Origin: Methanobacteriota archaeon
GTDB taxonomy: Archaea > Halobacteriota > Methanosarcinia > Methanosarcinales > Methanosarcinaceae
Assembly: GCA_016841625.1 (NCBI GenBank)
Contig: JAENYU010000024.1
Location: 1-38,569, forward strand
Reading direction: 5' to 3'
Length of the DNA: 38,569 bases
Shown: positions 34,850-38,569 of the stretch, piece by piece
Layout: every line of letters starts with the position of its first letter
How positions within the stretch are numbered: the stretch's first letter is position 1
Translations under genes and position numbers: made by a program
Notes under the pieces: model-generated
The model's input: only the letters and a program-made list of their open reading frames with translations
Database searches by the model: none
What the model was told of the DNA's origin: nothing

Positions 34850-36487
34850 TCATTCCTGTTGAGATATCAGGATTTCGGGTGGCAGGAAGATCGAGGCGAT
34901 TATGCCGAAGCTTACGAAAATCACCAGCCCCCAGAGAGAAGTTTTTATCCCCTGAATGCGGGCGATTTCATTGATCCTCAGGATTTCCTGTGCAAGGTCA
35001 GGAGGTGCACCTTCCAGGATGGCCTGCAATTCTTCATCGCTCAAAAAGCGCACATTCTCTTCTACTGCCGATATCAGGTCGGGCTTGAGTTCCTCCGGAA
35101 TGACAGGGCTTTCTTCGATCATGGAAATAGCTCCAACTGCCAGGCCTGCAACAAGGATAGAGCCCATCAGGGCAGTCCCGAGCGCCATGCCGAGGTTCTC
35201 GGAAGTGCTCATCAGGGCAGCCGTCTCGCTTGTCCTTTCGGGAACTACCTGGGAAAGCACGAGGTTCATCACCTGGGACGCTATGAGCCCTCCGCCTATA
35301 CCTATCAGGGCAAACCCTGTCATCAGGCCAAGTCCTTTGACCTCCACATCAATGGTTGCGATAGACAGAAGAAGCCCCAGGATAATTACGAAAAATCCGG
35401 ACTGGATGATGCGCTTCGGGGCTATAAAGGCAGATAACCGGGACGCTGCTAGCGAGGCAATTAAAAGCGGTATTGAAAGGGGCAGGTAGACAAAGCCGGT
35501 CTGCATCGCGTTTAAGCCCAGGGCGATCTGGAGGAAGAGGGCCATGCTGAACAGGAAACCTCCAAAAAGGAGGGTCTGGACCAGCTGGATGAATATTCCC
35601 GATGTGACCCTGCGGTCCCTGAGCACATCGAGCTTTACGAGCGGCATCTTCCCTCGCGTAATGACATAGCGTTCCCAGGCGGCGAAGGCCAGCAGGATAA
35701 CGGCTCCTGCTGCAATGAATACGGGGGTGGGGGAAAGCCCGAACGGGGAAATTTCGATCCCTGCTATGGAGAAAGTCTGGCGTGCCTCCCACCAGCCGTA
35801 GGTCCCTGCCAGCAATATGCCAAAAACGATAAGACCAATCCCCAGCGCGGAGAGGATAGACCCGACTATATCCAGCTTCGGCTTTTCTTCTGTCTCGAGG
35901 GGTGCGTCCAGGATATAGCGGCTTAATGCCAGGACAAGGATCACAACCACCACCTCTCCGGCAAAGGCAAGTCTCCAGGTGTATGCAGTTGTCAGCCAGC
36001 CCCCTATAATTGGCCCGAGGGCGATTCCGCCAGCAACGATTCCCCCCAGTATCCCATAAGCCACGGCACGGTCTTCCCCCCTGTAGTTTGAGGTAACAAG
36101 CGTCTGGATAGCGGGCATGACAAGGGTTGCTCCAAGCCCTTCAAGGATCGACCAGCCTACAAACAGTACAGCTATTGTCGGGCTGACTGCCGTCAGGAGA
36201 GAGCCCACCCCGTATATCACCAGTCCGATCCTGAATGCCCGTTTTCTCCCGACGATGTCCCCGATCTTTCCCCCTGTGATCATCAGGGACGCCATCACGA
36301 GTGCATACAGGGTAATGGCAGCCTGGACGGTGGCAACGTCCGTATTGAAGTCACTGATAAGTGCCGAAATCGAGACGTTCATGATCGTCGTATCAATAAC
36401 GAGCACGAACATTGCAAGCGATAGGGCGACAATTACGATCTTTTTCTCCACAGTAAGCACCATCGGGTTGGGGTAATAAAGTGCCAT
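34850..36487 (-). CDS. MFS drug exporter, DHA2 (EmrB/QacA) family
   Basis: This 545-residue integral membrane protein has about 14 hydrophobic segments. Motif A GGKIGDIVGRKRAFRIG near 72-88 and motif C-like GGIVAGGIALGPIIGGWLTT near 148-167 identify a proton-driven drug:H+ antiporter of the 14-TM DHA2 type. A large loop near 450-510 carries many acidic residues (LSDEELQAILEGAPPDLAQE). It is convergent with the fumarase genes. Substrates cannot be told from the sequence. Confidence 0.9.
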   Translation of the reverse strand: MALYYPNPMVLTVEKKIVIVALSLAMFVLVIDTTIMNVSISALISDFNTDVATVQAAITLYALVMASLMITGGKIGDIVGRKRAFRIGLVIYGVGSLLTAVSPTIAVLFVGWSILEGLGATLVMPAIQTLVTSNYRGEDRAVAYGILGGIVAGGIALGPIIGGWLTTAYTWRLAFAGEVVVVILVLALSRYILDAPLETEEKPKLDIVGSILSALGIGLIVFGILLAGTYGWWEARQTFSIAGIEISPFGLSPTPVFIAAGAVILLAFAAWERYVITRGKMPLVKLDVLRDRRVTSGIFIQLVQTLLFGGFLFSMALFLQIALGLNAMQTGFVYLPLSIPLLIASLAASRLSAFIAPKRIIQSGFFVIILGLLLSIATIDVEVKGLGLMTGFALIGIGGGLIASQVMNLVLSQVVPERTSETAALMSTSENLGMALGTALMGSILVAGLAVGAISMIEESPVIPEELKPDLISAVEENVRFLSDEELQAILEGAPPDLAQEILRINEIARIQGIKTSLWGLVIFVSFGIIASIFLPPEILISQQE

Positions 36488-36580
36488 CTCCGCGGCAAAG
36501 AGCCCCCTTATCCTGCTGACTGCCTGGAAACCCCTTAATTAAAGCCGGAGCAGGATATCAGGAGCCTTTTTTCATCAGCC

Positions 36581-36961
36581 TTAATCCGTTCCGAATGCAC
36601 TCCTTACTCCGGGCAGCATGAGGTATACAAGGAGGAGGCCGTTCAGGAGAACTGAAACGTTGATATCATACCATGCACCTCCGGTGATTAGCACCACAAA
36701 GTCTATACAGAGGTTGAAGACAACGATGACAGCCAGGAACATCCAGGCTTGCGGATTCACATTCCAGAGCATCCCGGTAAGCCACGCCCATACGTAAGCC
36801 AGCAGGCCGTACAGAAACGCATACCAGAGGTTGAAAATGCGGACGTCAAGCGGTCCCAGGAACGGTAAAAATCCCAGGAACCGAATCATTATGATACCAT
36901 TGATCACTGCCAGAAGGGCAGCCCCGATGGCCAGAATAGTAACACCTATAGGTCTTCCCAT
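36581..36961 (-). CDS. Small four-TM membrane protein
   Basis: This membrane protein of about 126 residues has hydrophobic segments near 5-25, 40-60, 70-95 and 105-120. It begins MGRPIGVTILAIGAALLAVI, a start common in small archaeal membrane proteins of unknown function. I chose the ATG at 36961 since AAGGAG lies 6 nt upstream; a TTG two codons earlier is less likely. It shares orientation with the HdeD-like gene behind it. Confidence 0.7.
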   Translation of the reverse strand: MGRPIGVTILAIGAALLAVINGIIMIRFLGFLPFLGPLDVRIFNLWYAFLYGLLAYVWAWLTGMLWNVNPQAWMFLAVIVVFNLCIDFVVLITGGAWYDINVSVLLNGLLLVYLMLPGVRSAFGTD

Positions 36962-37152
36962 ACACAAATCTCCTTATTCTGCTTTCTTTTTGTCTCCTTA
37001 TTGTTTGTTAGATACTGAAGTCGTATAACAGCGTATAACAGCGTTTTACATGGCAAATCCGTCTGATGCCAGAGTTTCTGATACCTCCTGATTGTTGGAA
37101 GGGAAAAGATTCCCTTTCATCTCACAGGATGCACCCGGTTCGGGACCCTTTT

Positions 37153-37701
37153 TCAGGACCGCATTTTGAATCCTACGATAAGTGCCCCGAATCCCCCGGC
37201 AACAAGGAAGAGTCCGTATAACCATGGAATGGCAAGGGTTCCGGCCATCGGGTCGCTTAGCAGGAGTAGTCCGAGGAGCAGGGTCAGGATTCCGAGGATC
37301 CCCACCCCCCAACCTCCTCCCTTAAGGCCCCAGGCGATTTTGATCGCTCCGCTTATGACAGCCCATACTCCAATAATTATAACGAATAATCCTAGAACGA
37401 CATAGGGGCTGAGGACAGGGTATATCAGGATCAGGGCTCCGGCAATGATGGTCAGGATACCTGAAATTAGCTTCCAGAACCAGTCTTCCCTGTTAAACAG
37501 AATCCCTATAATCGAAATAATTCCGCCCAAAAGCCAGAAGATGGCCAGGATCCTCAGGAGTACGACGGTGGTAACTCCCGGACTGTATAAGAGGAATATG
37601 CCGACAATAATGGCGACAATCCCTTCCAGAACGACTAACCACCACGGTGCCTCCAGTGCTTCATACTCGGTACCATAGTCAGCAGTAGTTGATTGTTCCA
37701 T
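37153..37701 (-). CDS. HdeD-like (DUF308) membrane protein
   Basis: This 182-residue protein has six short hydrophobic helices in the DUF308 pattern: WWLVVLEGIVAIIVGIFLLY, then ILAIFWLLGGIISIIGIL, GILTIIAGALILIYP, VLGLFVIIIGVWAVISGAIK, GILGILTLLLGLLLLSDP and YGLFLVAGGFGALIVGF. HdeD of enterobacteria is linked to acid tolerance; archaeal members are unstudied. A strong GGAGGTGA lies before the ATG. Confidence 0.88.
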   Translation of the reverse strand: MEQSTTADYGTEYEALEAPWWLVVLEGIVAIIVGIFLLYSPGVTTVVLLRILAIFWLLGGIISIIGILFNREDWFWKLISGILTIIAGALILIYPVLSPYVVLGLFVIIIGVWAVISGAIKIAWGLKGGGWGVGILGILTLLLGLLLLSDPMAGTLAIPWLYGLFLVAGGFGALIVGFKMRS

Positions 37702-38055
37702 CTATTTTCACCTCCGGAATTCTTATCAGTGCCTCAACGTCTATACTGTCTGCTACCAGGTGCAAGTAGAGGCGGATAAGAAGTCCTAATTTATCCCTGA
37801 ACAAGGGACCCCCATCCCCGGGATAATTGCACAATACAGGTAGAGCCAAAGTCTAAGAGAAAACGTCGTCTTTCCCCACTTACAAAGACGGACACTTCCT
37901 TCTGCCAGGGAGAATGCACCGGTGAAAAAACCACGAATGTAATACACAGCTCGTCCCCGGCTTAGTCCTCCGGTTTAGGGATGGACTTTTTGCAAAGGTG
38001 ACGGGCTAAAAGTATTATTTCCACCGTTACAGGCACCTGGCACGACGCAGGCGGC

Positions 38056-38103
38056 AATGAAATGCACAATGAAATGCACAATGAAATGCTCAATGAAATG
38101 CTT
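38056..38103. repeat. 12-bp tandem repeats
   Basis: Four head-to-tail copies of AATGAAATGCAC, the last two diverged at the end. Confidence 0.9.
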
Positions 38104-38514
38104 CAGTCATGTATTACTAAATCATGTATAGACAGGGTTCTGGTTAAATCCCTGCTCAAAAATCGTTTTCAATACACTTTTCCGCACCCAATCGGATATG
38201 GGCTAGTGTCATTATCAAATATATATAAAGCATTATATATAAACTAGCTCATTTTTAAATAACAAAAAAATTCTTATTATAGCCCTAAATGTAATCCCTG
38301 CATTAACTTATCCCGCAAACCTTTTTTGAGCTGCTTTTCAGACACCAGTACTTTCACAGGCTTCGAAGTAGACGGCTTTTTCCAAAAAAAGACATGGGGA
38401 AATTAAATTCAAACACAGTATCATTTTGAATTTAAGGCCCGGGCAGATAAAGGGTATTCAGATGCATATAATGGATAGTATCATAACTATTATGTATATA
38501 AGGATGACTAAAAA

Positions 38515-38569
38515 TATAGTCCAATGAATAAAAAATGCAGTGCAATAACTATAAACTATAGTCCAATGA
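38515..38569. repeat. 13-bp direct repeat at window end
   Basis: TATAGTCCAATGA at 38515-38527 and again at 38557-38569, 42 bp apart. The second copy touches the window edge, so a longer array may continue. Confidence 0.7.

Larger units (their letters stand above)
37702..38569. other. Right-end intergenic region, AT-rich with short repeats
   Basis: There is no credible gene. AATGAAATGCAC-type 12-bp units are tandem at 38056-38103. Two TATA-like boxes (ATATATATAAAGC and ATTATATATAAAC) lie near 38218-38245. TATAGTCCAATGA occurs twice at the very end. Confidence 0.5.

Noticed and set aside
38062-38247. 61-codon frame near the right end
   Set aside because: The start is the 12-bp tandem repeat read as MHNEMHNEM; the rest resembles AT-rich spacer.

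Overview
The window is archaeal and almost certainly from a Methanosarcina or a close relative. The evidence is an archaeal-type 6-hydroxymethylpterin pyrophosphokinase (methanopterin pathway) behind isoleucyl-tRNA synthetase, a tRNA-Arg with a 37/38 intron and no encoded CCA, a two-subunit class I fumarase, an iron-sulfur flavoprotein with a compact cysteine motif, and single-domain KaiC-like ATPases. Core genes are GC-rich and lie in AT-rich, repeat-laden intergenic DNA. No rRNA gene, intact insertion sequence or CRISPR array was found.

Left accessory part (1-4,991). A small TIR-domain gene sits 2 bp upstream of a giant gene that runs off the left edge, both on the minus strand. The giant reading frame is open for all 1,327 codons in the window. 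It joins a ParA-like KGGTGR ATPase, an HD phosphohydrolase-like domain, an NB-ARC STAND ATPase and TPR repeats. The last TPRs are encoded by near-identical 126-bp DNA repeats. This looks like a sensor and TIR-effector module, probably anti-invader, related in layout to the actinobacterial FxsC/FxsT pair.

Core block 1 (5,210-9,110) is mptE and ileS. A scarred region follows (9,111-12,600). It holds a palindromic element, a frameshifted integrase remnant, a probable 3' scrap of cas1, an HNH endonuclease gene with a duplicated C-terminal module, a miniature inverted-repeat element with an 8-bp target duplication just upstream of that gene, a tRNA 3'-end fragment and degenerate small reading frames.

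The most interesting block is 12,777-19,931, four plus-strand genes. They encode an unrecognised 280-aa protein, two P-loop ATPases of the BREX BrxD/DUF2791 type, and an Lhr/BrxHI-like helicase. The second ATPase carries a roughly 650-residue N-terminal extension containing hexa- and pentapeptide repeats. The helicase has kept its fold-level motifs but lost the Walker A lysine and the motif VI arginines. No methylase (PglX), phosphatase (PglZ), BrxC or Lon-like protease is present, so this is a stand-alone BrxD-helicase system and not BREX. I infer that the ATPases supply energy and that the helicase-like protein is a DNA-binding scaffold.

The right part (19,942-38,569) is ordinary methanosarcinal genome with small islands. 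It has a fasciclin-domain protein, a small conserved protein, membrane proteins, a GNAT acetyltransferase, a 70-bp nested satellite and the tRNA-Arg. A signalling cluster (KaiC-like, response regulator, KaiC-like) is followed by a soluble RCK protein and a potassium channel, then a site-2 protease and CutA. tRNA-Leu(CAA) is followed by a possible small integrated segment (a pRiA4b ORF-3-like gene and an iron-sulfur flavoprotein) that ends in a second tRNA-Leu-like 3' end. Next come the fumarase subunits, a DHA2-type drug exporter and two small membrane proteins. The last 870 bp hold only AT-rich DNA and short repeats.
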